Positions 21,383 through 36,700 of a stretch of DNA of 64,000 bases are shown here, piece by piece (within the stretch, counting starts at the first letter, position 1; each line of letters begins with the position of its first letter). The position numbers were made by a program, and so were the translations under genes. The stretch spans positions 188,837,782 to 188,901,781 of the forward strand of contig CM060953.1 of NCBI GenBank assembly GCA_030765055.1. Direction: 5' to 3'. The notes under the pieces are model-generated. The model was not told where the DNA came from. It ran no database searches and worked only from the letters and a program-made list of their open reading frames with translations. The stretch is from Mantis religiosa (Eukaryota; Arthropoda; Insecta; Mantodea; Mantidae).

Positions 21383-22290
21383 GTTAGAACATGCATCGAA
21401 AGGAATATGCCGATATCGCCTTTGCTTCAAGTATTAATAACCTTCTCTATTTTATAATTCACTAAATTCTGTCGATAATACACTGTCCACCTCCCGTCTT
21501 GAAACGCTCAAGTTTCTAGTCACTTGTCCTTCTTCGCTTCTCGTTTTAAATTTACGTAATACCGAGTTAGAACATGCATCGAAAGGAATATGCCGATCTC
21601 GCCTTTGCCTCAAGTATCAATAACTTTGCTATTTTATAATTCACTGAATTATGTGGATAATACACTGTGCATCTCCCGTCTTTAAAGGTTTAAGTCTCTC
21701 GTCACTTGTCCTTCTTTGCTCCTCGTTTTAAATTTACGTAATACTGAGTTAGAACATGCATTGAAAGGAATATGCCGATCTCATCTTTGCTTCAAGTATT
21801 AATAACTTTGCCATTTTATAATTTACTGAATTATGTGGATAATACACTGTCCAACTCCCCGTCTTGAAACGTTCAAGTTACTCGTCTCTTGTACTTCTTC
21901 GCTAGTTGTTTTAAATTTACGTAATACTGACTTAGGACATGCATTGAAAGGAATATATCGATCTCGCCTTTGCCTCAAGTATTAATAACTTTGCGATTTT
22001 ATAATTCACTGAATTATGTGGATAATACACTGTCCACCTCCCGAAACGTTCAAGTCACTCGTCACTTGTCCTTCTTCGCTTCTCGTTTTAAATTTACGTA
22101 ATACTGAGTTAGAACATGCATCGAAATGAATATGCCGATCCCACCTTTGCTTCAAGTATTAATAAATTTGCGATTTTATAATTCACTGAACTATGTGGAT
22201 AATAGACTGCCCACCTCCCGTCTTGAAAGGTTCAAGTTACTCGTCATTTGTCCTTCTTCGCACGTCGATTTAAGTCGAATTAATACTGAC
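21383..22290. repeat. 182-bp tandem repeat, five units
   Basis: Each unit starts GTTAGAACATGCATCGAAAG (unit starts near 21383, 21566, 21748, 21931 and 22108) and includes CTTCAAGTATTAATAACTTT, TTTATAATTCACTGAATTAT, GTGGATAATACACTGTCCAC, CACTTGTCCTTCTTCGCTTC and GTTTTAAATTTACGTAATAC. The last unit decays at its right end. Not related by eye to any transposon in the window and not coding. Confidence 0.92.
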
Positions 22291-24205
22291 AAAGCTGTTT
22301 CTTAGTTCTGCTTGTGACATTTGCATTCGAATTAAAATGATTCCCAATCTCTACCCACGTCACATCTTTCTCTTGCACATTTAGCGCACCCATTCCTCTT
22401 ATTTTCCACAATATCCTTATATTTATTTCCTAATTTATCTGATAAATCTTCCTCCATCGATGAGAAATTTGTCCATGGCTTCTCTCCTAATTTTATTCAC
22501 CCGTCATTTTGTCATCTGCGTGTAAAGGAAAATAAAAGCAAAAGAGCATCGCAGTTCGTTCACAAAATAATAAGATTCATCCACATCCTTCCATATCTGA
22601 AATTATTTACAAGTCTCCTGGCGATAATGTGTTTTACAACATTTTCAGAAAACGAGTTGCTGAAGTGCAAGAATTTTAACATCTTTGTTAACTCTGTAAC
22701 AATTGTTGCGTTACATTTGTTAACGTACATTTGAACATCTACTGCTGAAATCGGGCGTAATAGTTTTTCAATTAACGCTGTTTTAAAATAATTTGGTAAG
22801 TGAAACTGAACGGGGTATTCAGCTGCCAAATGAAGTGTTGAGAAGAGGTCCTTTTGTTATATCAAGGATACACGGATCTAGTCAGAAACAGCGTTATGCT
22901 TCTTCATCCAGCACGCCTTGTATTTAGGATAAATGAAGTGAAACAACACACGGGGGAACAGCAGGTGACAGCGCTGTTAGAGGTCTGATAGAAGAGGCAA
23001 GGCTAAAACCTTGTTTTTACCCATCAACCAGATTTCAGCGGGTAATTCGCTTATTGGAAGCGGACATGAGTGCCTAGAAAGCAAAGCGCTGCGGAGAAGA
23101 ATTTCTTCCTCAAAGGAAGCGGTAGTGAAGATGAAGAATGCAAAGTGTATGTTAGTAAAATACCTTCGTCATCTGTTACATTATGAAAAAGTTATTTTGT
23201 TTTCAAGCTGATATAAGACTGTAATGAGAAAATTCCTTCAGCATTTCACAAATATAAAAAATATATTACTTTTATTATTAAATATTTTTAAAATATGGTA
23301 TTTGTTATGTTCATATTGCTCTCTCTATCCACTAAAAATCCACTTATATTCTTCTTACCTTGGCAGCCTTGACTTACAAGGAAATCTTGGAAAACCAGAT
23401 GACTACCTTTGATTGACCCTACAAAGAAGAAAGATTTCAGAGGAAAATGCGTATCGCTTGGGTAATTTAATGTTGTGCTCATACATTAATGAGAGCAACC
23501 CTAGGAGACCAGAAGATCCATGCTGCAAATGTCAAACTGTGGCATACAATTTTCAGTTGTATTCTATTTTTCCTATCCCTATATATCCGGGTTTCATGTT
23601 ACCCATAATCACAAATGGTGTTATTACAATTTCAGTATAACGATATTAAAAATTGTAGCTTTTCAAATTGTATCCTCCAAATTCATCTCTTATTCTTTGT
23701 CTTCCATGCGTGAACTACAGTTTTGAAAGTACTACAGATACCTAAAGAAACACTAACGATTTTCGGGAAAACAAAGAAGTTTAAAGTGAACTTGGTTACA
23801 TCTTGAATATTCTCCAGCTGCTCCAGTGACGAGCTATGCTAACTTTCTGTCTAAGTATGGGTGGGAGAGAAGTAGAATGTACAGGATTAGTTAAGCTGGC
23901 CTCTAAATTTGACGGAGGCTAACAAATGAATTACCTGAAGCTAGCTGGCAACTGTTTAAGAATGTAGAATTCAACTGTTTCTAAATGTTTCTGCGATATA
24001 CTTAGTTACTGGAGTACACTATTTTCTAACTTCTGATTTATAAATACTTCATACGTTGAAAATATCTGCTTCCCTAATAACATTGATAAATATCGGATTA
24101 CCGATGTGAAAAAGATATTAATTATATAAATAATATCTGACACTTACTTAATTTTTTAACCTAAGCGCTCTGTTTGCGAGCAACGAAACACCGACGACTA
24201 TAGTC
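22291..24205. other. No recognisable gene
   Basis: AT-rich. Short frames at 22560-22829 (minus) and 23413-23640 (plus) show no motif. A host intron or intergenic spacer is possible. Confidence 0.45.
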
Positions 24206-24233
24206 CGAGGGTGGCCTGAAAAGTTTCCGACCT
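24206..24233 (+). repeat. Left terminal inverted repeat of giant mariner
   Basis: Starts CGAGGGTGGCCTGAAAAGTT and continues to ACCT. It pairs with 43476-43503 with two mismatches. Confidence 0.85.
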
Positions 24234-27081
24234 AATAAAGATACACGACATTTTCTTTTAACATAGTCTCCTTGTAACTTTACACACTTCTCCCAGCAAT
24301 GCTCCCATCTCTGTAACCCGTCCAAATAGTACTCGGTGTTTTTCAACATAGTCTCCTTGTAACTCTACACACTTCTCCCAGCAATGCTCCCATATCTGTA
24401 ACTCGTCCAAATAGTACTCGGTGTTTTTCAACATTGTCTCCTTGTAACTCTACACACTTCTCCCAGCGATGCTCCCATATCTGTAACTCGTCCAAATAGT
24501 ACTCGGCGTTTTTCAACATAGTCCCATTGTAACTCTACACACTTCTCCCAACTATGTTCTCATCTCTGTAACCCGTCCAAATAGTACTCGGTGTTTTTCA
24601 ACATAGTCTCCTTGTAACTCTACACACTTCTCCCAGCGATGCTCCCATCTCAATAACCCGTCCAAATAGTCCTCGGCGTTTTTCAACATAGTCTCCTTGT
24701 AGCTCTACACACTTCTCCCAGCGATGTTCGCATCTCTGTAACCCGTCCAAATAGTACTCGGCGTTTTTCAACATAGTCTCCTTGTAGCTCTACACACTTC
24801 TCCCAGCGATGTTCCCATCTTTGTAACCCGTCCAAATAGTACTCGGCGTTTTTCAACATAGTCTCCTGGTAACTCCACACACCTCACCCAGCGATGTTCC
24901 CATCTCCGTAACCCGTCCAAATAGTACTCGGCGTTTTTCAACATAGTCTCCTTGTAACTCTACACACTTCTCCCAGAGATGCTCCCATCTCTGTAACCCG
25001 TCCAAATAGTACTCGGCGTTTTTCAACATAGTCTCCTTGTAACTCTACACACTTCTCCCAGCGATGCTCCCATCTCTGTAACCCGTCCAAATAGTACTCG
25101 GCGTTTTTCAACATAGTCTCCTTGTAACTCTACACACTTCTCCCAGCGATGTTCGGATCTCTGTAACCCGTCCAAATAGTACTCGGTGTTTTTCAACATA
25201 GTCTCCTTGTAACTCTACACACTTCTCCCAGCGATGCTCCCATCTCTATAACCCGTCCAAATAGTACTCGGTGTTTTTCAACATAGTCTCCTTGTAACTC
25301 TACACACTTCTCCCAGCGATGCTCCCATCTCTATAACCCGGCCAAATGGTACTCGGTGTTTTTCAACATAGTCTCCTTGTAACTCTACACACTTCTCCCA
25401 GCGATGCTCCCATCTCTATAACCCGTCCAAATAGTCCTCGGCGTTTTTCAACATAGTCTCCTTGTAACTCTACACACTTCTCCCAGCTATGTTCTCATCT
25501 CTGTAACCCGTCCAAATAGTACTCGGTGTTTTTCAACATAGTCTCCTTGTAACTCTACACACTTCTCCCAGCGATGCTCACATCTCTATAACCCGTCCAA
25601 ATAGTACTCGGCGTTTTTCAACATAGTCTCCTTGTAACTCTACACACTTCTCCCAGCGAAGTTCGGATCTCTGTAACCCGTCCAAATAGTACTCGGTGTT
25701 TTTCAACAGAGTCTCCTTGTAACTCTACACACTTCTCCCAGCGATTCTCCCATCTCTATAACCCGTCCAAATAGTCCTCGGCGTTTTTCAACATAGTCTC
25801 CTTGTAACTCTACACACTTCTCCCAGCGATGTTCGCATCTCTGTAACCCGTCCAAATAGTACTCGGCGTTTTTCAACATAGTCTCCTTGTAGCTCTACAC
25901 ACTTCTCCCAGCGATGTTCCCATCTTTGTAACCCGTCCAAATAGTACTCGGCGTTTTTCAACATAGTCTCCTGGTAACTCTACACACCTCTCCCAGCGAT
26001 GTTCCCATCTCCGTAACCCGTCCAAATAGTACTCGGCGTTTTTCAACATAGTCTCCTTGTAACTCTACACACTTCTCCCAGTGATGCTCCCATCTCTGTA
26101 ACCCGTCCAAATAGTACTCGGCGTTTTTCAACATAGTCTCCTTGTAACTCTACACACTTCTCCCAGCGATGCTCCCATCTCTGTAACCCGTCCACATAGT
26201 ACTCGGCGTTTTTCAACATAGTCTCCTTGTTACTCTACACACTTCTCCCAGCGATGTTCGGATCTCTGTAACCCGTCCAAATAGTGTTCGGTGTTTTTCA
26301 ACATAGTCTCCTTGTTACTCTACATACTTCTCCCAGCGATGTTCGGATCTCTGTAACCCGTCCAAATAGTGTTCGGTGTTTTTCAACATAGTCTCCTTGT
26401 AACTCTACACACTTCTCCCAGCGATGCTCCCATCTCTATAACCCGTCCAAATAGTACTCGGCGTTTTTCAACATAGTGTCCTTGTAACTCTACACACTTC
26501 TCCCAGCGATGCTCCCATCTCTGTAACCCGTCCAAATAGTACTCGGCGTTTTTCAACATAGTCTCCTTGTAACTCTACACACTTCTCCCAGCGATGTTCG
26601 GATCTCTGTAACCCGTCCAAATAGTACTCGGTGTTTTTCAACATAGTCTCCTTGTAACTCTACACACTTCTCCCAGCGATGCTCCCATCTCTATAACCCG
26701 GCCAAATGGTACTCGGTGTTTTTCAACATAGTCTCCTTGTAACTCTACACACTTCTCCCAGCGATGCTCCCATCTCTATAACCCGTCCAAATAGTCCTCG
26801 GCGTTTTTCAACATAGTCTCCTTGTAACTCTACACACTTCTCCCAGCTATGTTCTAATCTCTGTAACCCGTCCAAATAGTACTCGGTGTTTTTCAACATA
26901 GTCTCCTTGTAACTCTACACACTTCTCCCAGCGATGCTCCCATCTCTATAACCCGTCCATATAGTACTCGGCGTTTTTCAACATAGTCTCCTTGTAACTC
27001 TACACACTTCTCCCAGCGATGTTCGGATCTCTGTAACCCGTCCAAATAGTACTCGGTGTTTTTCAACATAGTCTCCTTGTA

Positions 27082-30000
27082 ACTCTACACACTTCTCCCA
27101 GCGATGCTCCCATCTCTATAACCCGTCCAAATAGTCCTCGGCGTTTTTCAACATAGTCTCCTTGTAACTCTACACACTTCTCCCAGCGATGTTCGCATCT
27201 CTGTAACCCGTCCAAATAGTACTTGGCGTTTTTCAACATAGTCTCCTTGTAGCTCTACACACTTCTCCCAGCGATGTTCCCATCTTTGTAACCCGTCCAA
27301 ATAGTACTCGGCGTTTTTCAACATAGTCTCCTGGTAACTCCACACACCTCTCCCAGCGATGTTCCCATCTCCGTAACCCGTCCAAATAGTATTCGGCGCT
27401 TTTCAACATAGTCTCCTTGTAACTCTACACACTTCTCCCAGAGATGCTCCCATCTCTGTAACCCGTCCAAATAGTACTCGGCGTTTTTCAACATAGTCTC
27501 CTTGTAACTCTACACACTTCTCCCAGCGATGCTCCCATCTCTGTAACCCGTCCAAATAGTACTCGGCGTTTTTCAACATAGTCTCCTTGTAACTCTACAC
27601 ACTTCTCCCAGCGATGTTCGGATCTCTGTAACCCGTCCAAATAGTACTCGGTGTTTTTCAACCTAGTCTCCTTGTAACTCTACACACTTCTCCCAGTGAT
27701 GCTCCCATCTCTATAACCCGGCCAAATGGTACTCGGTGTTTTTCAACATAGTCTCCTTGTAACTCTACACACTTCTCCCAGCGATGCTCCCATCTCTATA
27801 ACCCGTCCAAATAGTCCTCGGCGTTTGTCAACATAGTCTCCTTGTAACTCTACACACTTCTTCCAGCTATGTTCTCATCTCTGTAACCCGTCCAAATAGT
27901 ACTCGGTGTTTTTCAACATAGTCTCCTTGTAACTCTACACACTTCTCCCAGCGATGCTCCCATCTCTATAACCCGTCCAAATAGTACTCGGCGTTTTTCA
28001 ACATAGTCTCCTTGTAACTCTACACACTTCTCCCAGCGATGTTCGGATCTCTGTAACCCGTCCAAATAGTACTCGGTGTTTTTCAACATAGTCTCCTTGT
28101 AACTCTACACACTTCTCCCAGCGATGCTCCCATCTCTATAACCCGTCCAAATAGTCCTCGGCGTTTTTCAACATAGTCTCCTTGTAACTCTACACACTTC
28201 TCCCAGCGATGTTCGCATCTCTGTAACCCGTCCAAATAGTACTCGGCGTTTTTCAACATAGTCTCCTTGTAGCTCTACACACTTCTCCCAGCGATGTTCC
28301 CATCTTTGTAACCCGTCCAAATAGTACTCGGCGTTTTTCAACATAGTCTCCTGGTAACTCTACACACCTCTCCCAGCGATGTTCCCATCTCCGTAACCCG
28401 TCCAAATAGTACTCGGCGTTTTTCAACATAGTCTCCTTGTAACTCTACACACTTCTCCCAGTGATGCTCCCATCTCTGTAACCCGTCCAAATAGTACTCG
28501 GCGTTTTTCAACATAGTCTCCTTGTAACTCTACACACTTCTCCCAGCGATGCTCCCATCTCTGTAACCCGTCCAAATAGTACTCGGCGTTTTTCAACATA
28601 GTCTCCTTGTTACTCTACACACTTCTCCCAGCGATGTTCGCATCTCTGTAACCCGTCCAAATAGTGTTCGGTGTTTTTCAACATAGTCTCCTTGTAACTC
28701 TACACACTTCTCCCAGCGATGCTCCCATCTCTATAACCCGTCCAAATAGTACTCGGCGTTTTTCAACATAGTCTCCTTGTAACTCTACACACTTCTCCCA
28801 GCGATGCTCCCATCTCTGTAACCCGTCCAAATAGTACTCGGCGTTTTTCAACATAGTCTCCTTGTAACTCTACACACTTCTCCCAGCGATGTTCGGATCT
28901 CTGTAACCCGTCCAAATAGTACTCGGTGTTTTTCAACATAGTCTCCTTGTAACTCTACACACTTCTCCCAGCGATGCTCCCATCTATATAACCCGGCCAA
29001 ATGGTACTCGGTGTTTTTCAACATAGTCTCCTTGTAACTCTACACACTTCTCCCAGCGATGCTCCCATCTCTATAACCCGTCCAAGTAGTCCTCGGCGTT
29101 TTTCAACATAGTCTCCTTGTAACTCTACACACTTCTCCCAGCTATGTTCTCATCTCTGTAACCCGTCCAAATAGTACTCGGTGTTTTTCAACATAGTCTC
29201 CTTGTAACTCTACACACTTCTCCCAGCGATGCTCCCATCTCTATAACCCGTCCATATAGTACTCGGCGTTTTTCAACATAGTCTCCTTGTAACTCTACAC
29301 ACTTCTCCCAGCGATGTTCGGATCTCTGTAACCCGTCCAAATAGTACTCGGTGTTTTTCAACATAGTCTCCTTGTAACTCTACACACTTCTCCCAGCGAT
29401 GCTCCCATCTCTATAACCCGTCCAAATAGTCCTCGGCGTTTTTCAACATAGTCTCCTTGTAACTCTACACACTTCTCCCAGCGATGTTCGCATCTCTGTA
29501 ACCCGTCCAAATAGTACTTGGCGTTTTTCAACATAGTCTCCTTGTAGCTCTACACACTTCTCCCAGCGATGCTCCCATCTCTATAACCCGTCCAAATAGT
29601 CCTCGGCGTTTTTCAACATAGTCTCCTTGTAACTCTACACACTTCTCCCAGCTATGTTCTAATCTCTGTAACCCGTCCAAATAGTACTCGGTGTTTTTCA
29701 ACATAGTCTCCTTGTAACTCTACACACTTCTCCCAGCGATGCTCCCATCTCTATAACCCGTCCATATAGTACTCGGCGTTTTTCAACATAGTCTCCTTGT
29801 AACTCTACACACTTCTCCCAGCGATGTTCGGATCTCTGTAACCCGTCCAAATAGTACTCGGTGTTTTTCAACATAGTCTCCTTGTAACTCTACACACTTC
29901 TCCCAGCGATGCTCCCATCTCTATAACCCGTCCAAATAGTCCTCGGCGTTTTTCAACATAGTCTCCTTGTAACTCTACACACTTCTCCCAGCGATGTTCG

Positions 30001-33000
30001 CATCTCTGTAACCCGTCCAAATAGTACTTGGCGTTTTTCAACATAGTCTCCTTGTAGCTCTACACACTTCTCCCAGCGATGTTCCCATCTTTGTAACCCG
30101 TCCAAATAGTACTCGGCGTTTTTCAACATAGTCTCCTGGTAACTCCACACACCTCTCCCAGCGATGTTCCCATCTCCGTAACCCGTCCAAATAGTATTCG
30201 GCGCTTTTCAACATAGTCTCCTTGTAACTCTACACACTTCTCCCAGAGATGCTCCCATCTCTGTAACCCGTCCAAATAGTACTCGGCGTTTTTCAACATA
30301 GTCTCCTTGTAACTCTACACACTTCTCCCAGCGATGCTCCCATCTCTGTAACCCGTCCAAATAGTACTCGGCGTTTTTCAACATAGTCTCCTTGTAACTC
30401 TACACACTTCTCCCAGCGATGTTCGGATCTCTGTAACCCGTCCAAATAGTACTCGGTGTTTTTCAACCTAGTCTCCTTGTAACTCTACACACTTCTCCCA
30501 GTGATGCTCCCATCTCTATAACCCGGCCAAATGGTACTCGGTGTTTTTCAACATAGTCTCCTTGTAACTCTACACACTTCTCCCAGCGATGCTCCCATCT
30601 CTATAACCCGTCCAAATAGTCCTCGGCGTTTTTCAACATAGTCTCCTTGTAACTCTACACACTTCTTCCAGCTATGTTCTCATCTCTGTAACCCGTCCAA
30701 ATAGTACTCGGTGTTTTTCAACATAGTCTCCTTGTAACTCTACACACTTCTCCCAGCGATGCTCCCATCTCTATAACCCGTCCAAATAGTACTCGGCGTT
30801 TTTCAACATAGTCTCCTTGTAACTCTACACACTTCTCCCAGCGATGTTCGGATCTCTGTAACCCGTCCAAATAGTACTCGGTGTTTTTCAACATAGTCTC
30901 CTTGTAACTCTACACACTTCTCCCAGCGATGCTCCCATCTCTATAACCCGTCCAAATAGTCCTCGGCGTTTTTCAACATAGTCTCCTTGTAACTCTACAC
31001 ACTTCTCCCAGCGATGTTCGCATCTCTGTAACCCGTCCAAATAGTACTCGGCGTTTTTCAACATAGTCTCCTTGTAGCTCTACACACTTCTCCCAGCGAT
31101 GTTCCCATCTTTGTAACCCGTCCAAATAGTACTCGGCGTTTTTCAACATAGTCTCCTGGTAACTCTACACACCTCTCCCAGCGATGTTCCCATCTCCGTA
31201 ACCCGTCCAAATAGTACTCGGCGTTTTTCAACATAGTCTCCTTGTAACTCTACACACTTCTCCCAGTGATGCTCCCATCTCTGTAACCCGTCCAAATAGT
31301 ACTCGGCGTTTTTCAACATAGTCTCCTTGTAACTCTACACACTTCTCCCAGCGATGCTCCCATCTCTGTAACCCGTCCAAATAGTACTCGGCGTTTTTCA
31401 ACATAGTCTCCTTGTTACTCTACACACTTCTCCCAGCGATGTTCGCATCTCTGTAACCCGTCCAAATAGTGTTCGGTGTTTTTCAACATAGTCTCCTTGT
31501 AACTCTACACACTTCTCCCAGCGATGCTCCCATCTCTATAACCCGTCCAAATAGTACTCGGCGTTTTTCAACATAGTCTCCTTGTAACTCTACACACTTC
31601 TCCCAGCGATGCTCCCATCTCTGTAACCCGTCCAAATAGTACTCGGCGTTTTTCAACATAGTCTCCTTGTAACTCTACACACTTCTCCCAGCGATGTTCG
31701 GATCTCTGTAACCCGTCCAAATAGTACTCGGTGTTTTTCAACATAGTCTCCTTGTAACTCTACACACTTCTCCCAGCGATGCTCCCATCTATATAACCCG
31801 GCCAAATGGTACTCGGTGTTTTTCAACATAGTCTCCTTGTAACTCTACACACTTCTCCCAGCGATGCTCCCATCTCTATAACCCGTCCAAGTAGTCCTCG
31901 GCGTTTTTCAACATAGTCTCCTTGTAACTCTACACACTTCTCCCAGCTATGTTCTCATCTCTGTAACCCGTCCAAATAGTACTCGGTGTTTTTCAACATA
32001 GTCTCCTTGTAACTCTACACACTTCTCCCAGCGATGCTCCCATCTCTATAACCCGTCCATATAGTACTCGGCGTTTTTCAACATAGTCTCCTTGTAACTC
32101 TACACACTTCTCCCAGCGATGTTCGGATCTCTGTAACCCGTCCAAATAGTACTCGGTGTTTTTCAACATAGTCTCCTTGTAACTCTACACACTTCTCCCA
32201 GCGATGCTCCCATCTCTATAACCCGTCCAAATAGTCCTCGGCGTTTTTCAACATAGTCTCCTTGTAACTCTACACACTTCTCCCAGCGATGTTCGCATCT
32301 CTGTAACCCGTCCAAATAGTACTTGGCGTTTTTCAACATAGTCTCCTTGTAGCTCTACACACTTCTCCCAGCGATGTTCCCATCTTTGTAACCCGTCCAA
32401 ATAGTACTCGGCGTTTTTCAACATAGTCTCCTGGTAACTCCACACACCTCTCCCAGCGATGTTCCCATCTCCGTAACCCGTCCAAATAGTACTCGGCGTT
32501 TTTCAACATAGTCTCCTTGTAACTCTACACACTTCTCCCAGAGATGCTCCCATCTCTGTAACCCGTCCAAATAGTACTCGGCGTTTTTCAACATAGTCTC
32601 CTTGTAACTCTACACACTTCTCCCAGCGATGCTCCCATCTCTGTAACCCGTCCAAATAGTACTCGGCGTTTTTCAACATAGTCTCCTTGTAACTCTACAC
32701 ACTTCTCCCAGCGATGTTCGGATCTCTGTAACCCGTCCAAATAGTACTCGGTGTTTTTCAACCTAGTCTCCTTGTAACTCTACACACTTCTCCCAGTGAT
32801 GCTCCCATCTCTATAACCCGGCCAAATGGTACTCGGTGTTTTTCAACATAGTCTCCTTGTAACTCTACACACTTCTCCCAGCGATGCTCCCATCTCTATA
32901 ACCCGTCCAAATAGTCCTCGGCGTTTTTCAACATAGTCTCCTTGTAACTCTACACACTTCTTCCAGCTATTTTCTCATCTCTGTAACCCGTCCAAATAGT

Positions 33001-33711
33001 ACTCGGTGTTTTTCAACATAGTCTCCTTGTAACTCTACACACTTCTCCCAGCGATGCTCCCATCTCTATAACCCGTCCAAATAGTACTCGGCGTTTTTCA
33101 ACATAGTCTCCTTGTAACTCTACACACTTCTCCCAGCGATGTTCGGATCTCTGTAACCCGTCCAAATAGTACTCGGTGTTTTTCAACATAGTCTCCTTGT
33201 AACTCTACACACTTCTCCCAGCGATGCTCCCATCTCTATAACCCGTCCAAATAGTCCTCGGCGTTTTTCAACATAGTCTCCTTGTAACTCTACACACTTC
33301 TCCCAGCGATGTTCGCATCTCTGTAACCCGTCCAAATAGTACTCGGCGTTTTTCAACATAGTCTCCTTGTAGCTCTACACACTTCTCCCAGCGATGTTCC
33401 CATCTTTGTAACCCGTCCAAATAGTACTCGGCGTTTTTCAACATAGTCTCCTGGTAACTCTACACACCTCTCCCAGCGATGTTCCCATCTCCGTAACCCG
33501 TCCAAATAGTACTCGGCGTTTTTCAACATAGTCTCCTTGTAACTCTACACACTTCTCCCAGTGATGCTCCCATCTCTGTAACCCGTCCAAATAGTACTCG
33601 GCGTTTTTCAACATAGTCTCCTTGTAACTCTACACACTTCTCCCAGCGATGCTCCCATCTCTGTAACCCGTCCAAATAGTACTCGGCGTTTTTCAACATA
33701 GTCTCCTTGTT
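27082..33711. repeat. 6,630-bp higher-order repeat, copy A (78 units)
   Basis: The order of unit variants here is repeated in the next 6,630 bp almost base for base. Inside it, a shorter period of 2,295 bp (27 units) recurs, once enlarged to 2,805 bp (33 units) by a 510-bp (6-unit) duplication whose junction is near 29541-29580. Confidence 0.85.
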
Positions 33712-36700
33712 ACTCTACACACTTCTCCCAGCGATGCTCCCATCTCTATAACCCGTCCAAATAGTCCTCGGCGTTTTTCAACATAGTCTCCTTGTAACTC
33801 TACACACTTCTCCCAGCGATGTTCGCATCTCTGTAACCCGTCCAAATAGTACTTGGCGTTTTTCAACATAGTCTCCTTGTAGCTCTACACACTTCTCCCA
33901 GCGATGTTCCCATCTTTGTAACCCGTCCAAATAGTACTCGGCGTTTTTCAACATAGTCTCCTGGTAACTCCACACACCTCTCCCAGCGATGTTCCCATCT
34001 CCGTAACCCGTCCAAATAGTATTCGGCGCTTTTCAACATAGTCTCCTTGTAACTCTACACACTTCTCCCAGAGATGCTCCCATCTCTGTAACCCGTCCAA
34101 ATAGTACTCGGCGTTTTTCAACATAGTCTCCTTGTAACTCTACACACTTCTCCCAGCGATGCTCCCATCTCTGTAACCCGTCCAAATAGTACTCGGCGTT
34201 TTTCAACATAGTCTCCTTGTAACTCTACACACTTCTCCCAGCGATGTTCGGATCTCTGTAACCCGTCCAAATAGTACTCGGTGTTTTTCAACCTAGTCTC
34301 CTTGTAACTCTACACACTTCTCCCAGTGATGCTCCCATCTCTATAACCCGGCCAAATGGTACTCGGTGTTTTTCAACATAGTCTCCTTGTAACTCTACAC
34401 ACTTCTCCCAGCGATGCTCCCATCTCTATAACCCGTCCAAATAGTCCTCGGCGTTTTTCAACATAGTCTCCTTGTAACTCTACACACTTCTTCCAGCTAT
34501 GTTCTCATCTCTGTAACCCGTCCAAATAGTACTCGGTGTTTTTCAACATAGTCTCCTTGTAACTCTACACACTTCTCCCAGCGATGCTCCCATCTCTATA
34601 ACCCGTCCAAATAGTACTCGGCGTTTTTCAACATAGTCTCCTTGTAACTCTACACACTTCTCCCAGCGATGTTCGGATCTCTGTAACCCGTCCAAATAGT
34701 ACTCGGTGTTTTTCAACATAGTCTCCTTGTAACTCTACACACTTCTCCCAGCGATGCTCCCATCTCTATAACCCGTCCAAATAGTCCTCGGCGTTTTTCA
34801 ACATAGTCTCCTTGTAACTCTACACACTTCTCCCAGCGATGTTCGCATCTCTGTAACCCGTCCAAATAGTACTCGGCGTTTTTCAACATAGTCTCCTTGT
34901 AGCTCTACACACTTCTCCCAGCGATGTTCCCATCTTTGTAACCCGTCCAAATAGTACTCGGCGTTTTTCAACATAGTCTCCTGGTAACTCTACACACCTC
35001 TCCCAGCGATGTTCCCATCTCCGTAACCCGTCCAAATAGTACTCGGCGTTTTTCAACATAGTCTCCTTGTAACTCTACACACTTCTCCCAGTGATGCTCC
35101 CATCTCTGTAACCCGTCCAAATAGTACTCGGCGTTTTTCAACATAGTCTCCTTGTAACTCTACACACTTCTCCCAGCGATGCTCCCATCTCTGTAACCCG
35201 TCCAAATAGTACTCGGCGTTTTTCAACATAGTCTCCTTGTTACTCTACACACTTCTCCCAGCGATGTTCGCATCTCTGTAACCCGTCCAAATAGTGTTCG
35301 GTGTTTTTCAACATAGTCTCCTTGTAACTCTACACACTTCTCCCAGCGATGCTCCCATCTCTATAACCCGTCCAAATAGTACTCGGCGTTTTTCAACATA
35401 GTCTCCTTGTAACTCTACACACTTCTCCCAGCGATGCTCCCATCTCTGTAACCCGTCCAAATAGTACTCGGCGTTTTTCAACATAGTCTCCTTGTAACTC
35501 TACACACTTCTCCCAGCGATGTTCGGATCTCTGTAACCCGTCCAAATAGTACTCGGTGTTTTTCAACATAGTCTCCTTGTAACTCTACACACTTCTCCCA
35601 GCGATGCTCCCATCTATATAACCCGGCCAAATGGTACTCGGTGTTTTTCAACATAGTCTCCTTGTAACTCTACACACTTCTCCCAGCGATGCTCCCATCT
35701 CTATAACCCGTCCAAGTAGTCCTCGGCGTTTTTCAACATAGTCTCCTTGTAACTCTACACACTTCTCCCAGCTATGTTCTCATCTCTGTAACCCGTCCAA
35801 ATAGTACTCGGTGTTTTTCAACATAGTCTCCTTGTAACTCTACACACTTCTCCCAGCGATGCTCCCATCTCTATAACCCGTCCATATAGTACTCGGCGTT
35901 TTTCAACATAGTCTCCTTGTAACTCTACACACTTCTCCCAGCGATGTTCGGATCTCTGTAACCCGTCCAAATAGTACTCGGTGTTTTTCAACATAGTCTC
36001 CTTGTAACTCTACACACTTCTCCCAGCGATGCTCCCATCTCTATAACCCGTCCAAATAGTCCTCGGCGTTTTTCAACATAGTCTCCTTGTAACTCTACAC
36101 ACTTCTCCCAGCGATGTTCGCATCTCTGTAACCCGTCCAAATAGTACTTGGCGTTTTTCAACATAGTCTCCTTGTAGCTCTACACACTTCTCCCAGCGAT
36201 GCTCCCATCTCTATAACCCGTCCAAATAGTCCTCGGCGTTTTTCAACATAGTCTCCTTGTAACTCTACACACTTCTCCCAGCTATGTTCTAATCTCTGTA
36301 ACCCGTCCAAATAGTACTCGGTGTTTTTCAACATAGTCTCCTTGTAACTCTACACACTTCTCCCAGCGATGCTCCCATCTCTATAACCCGTCCATATAGT
36401 ACTCGGCGTTTTTCAACATAGTCTCCTTGTAACTCTACACACTTCTCCCAGCGATGTTCGGATCTCTGTAACCCGTCCAAATAGTACTCGGTGTTTTTCA
36501 ACATAGTCTCCTTGTAACTCTACACACTTCTCCCAGCGATGCTCCCATCTCTATAACCCGTCCAAATAGTCCTCGGCGTTTTTCAACATAGTCTCCTTGT
36601 AACTCTACACACTTCTCCCAGCGATGTTCGCATCTCTGTAACCCGTCCAAATAGTACTTGGCGTTTTTCAACATAGTCTCCTTGTAGCTCTACACACTTC

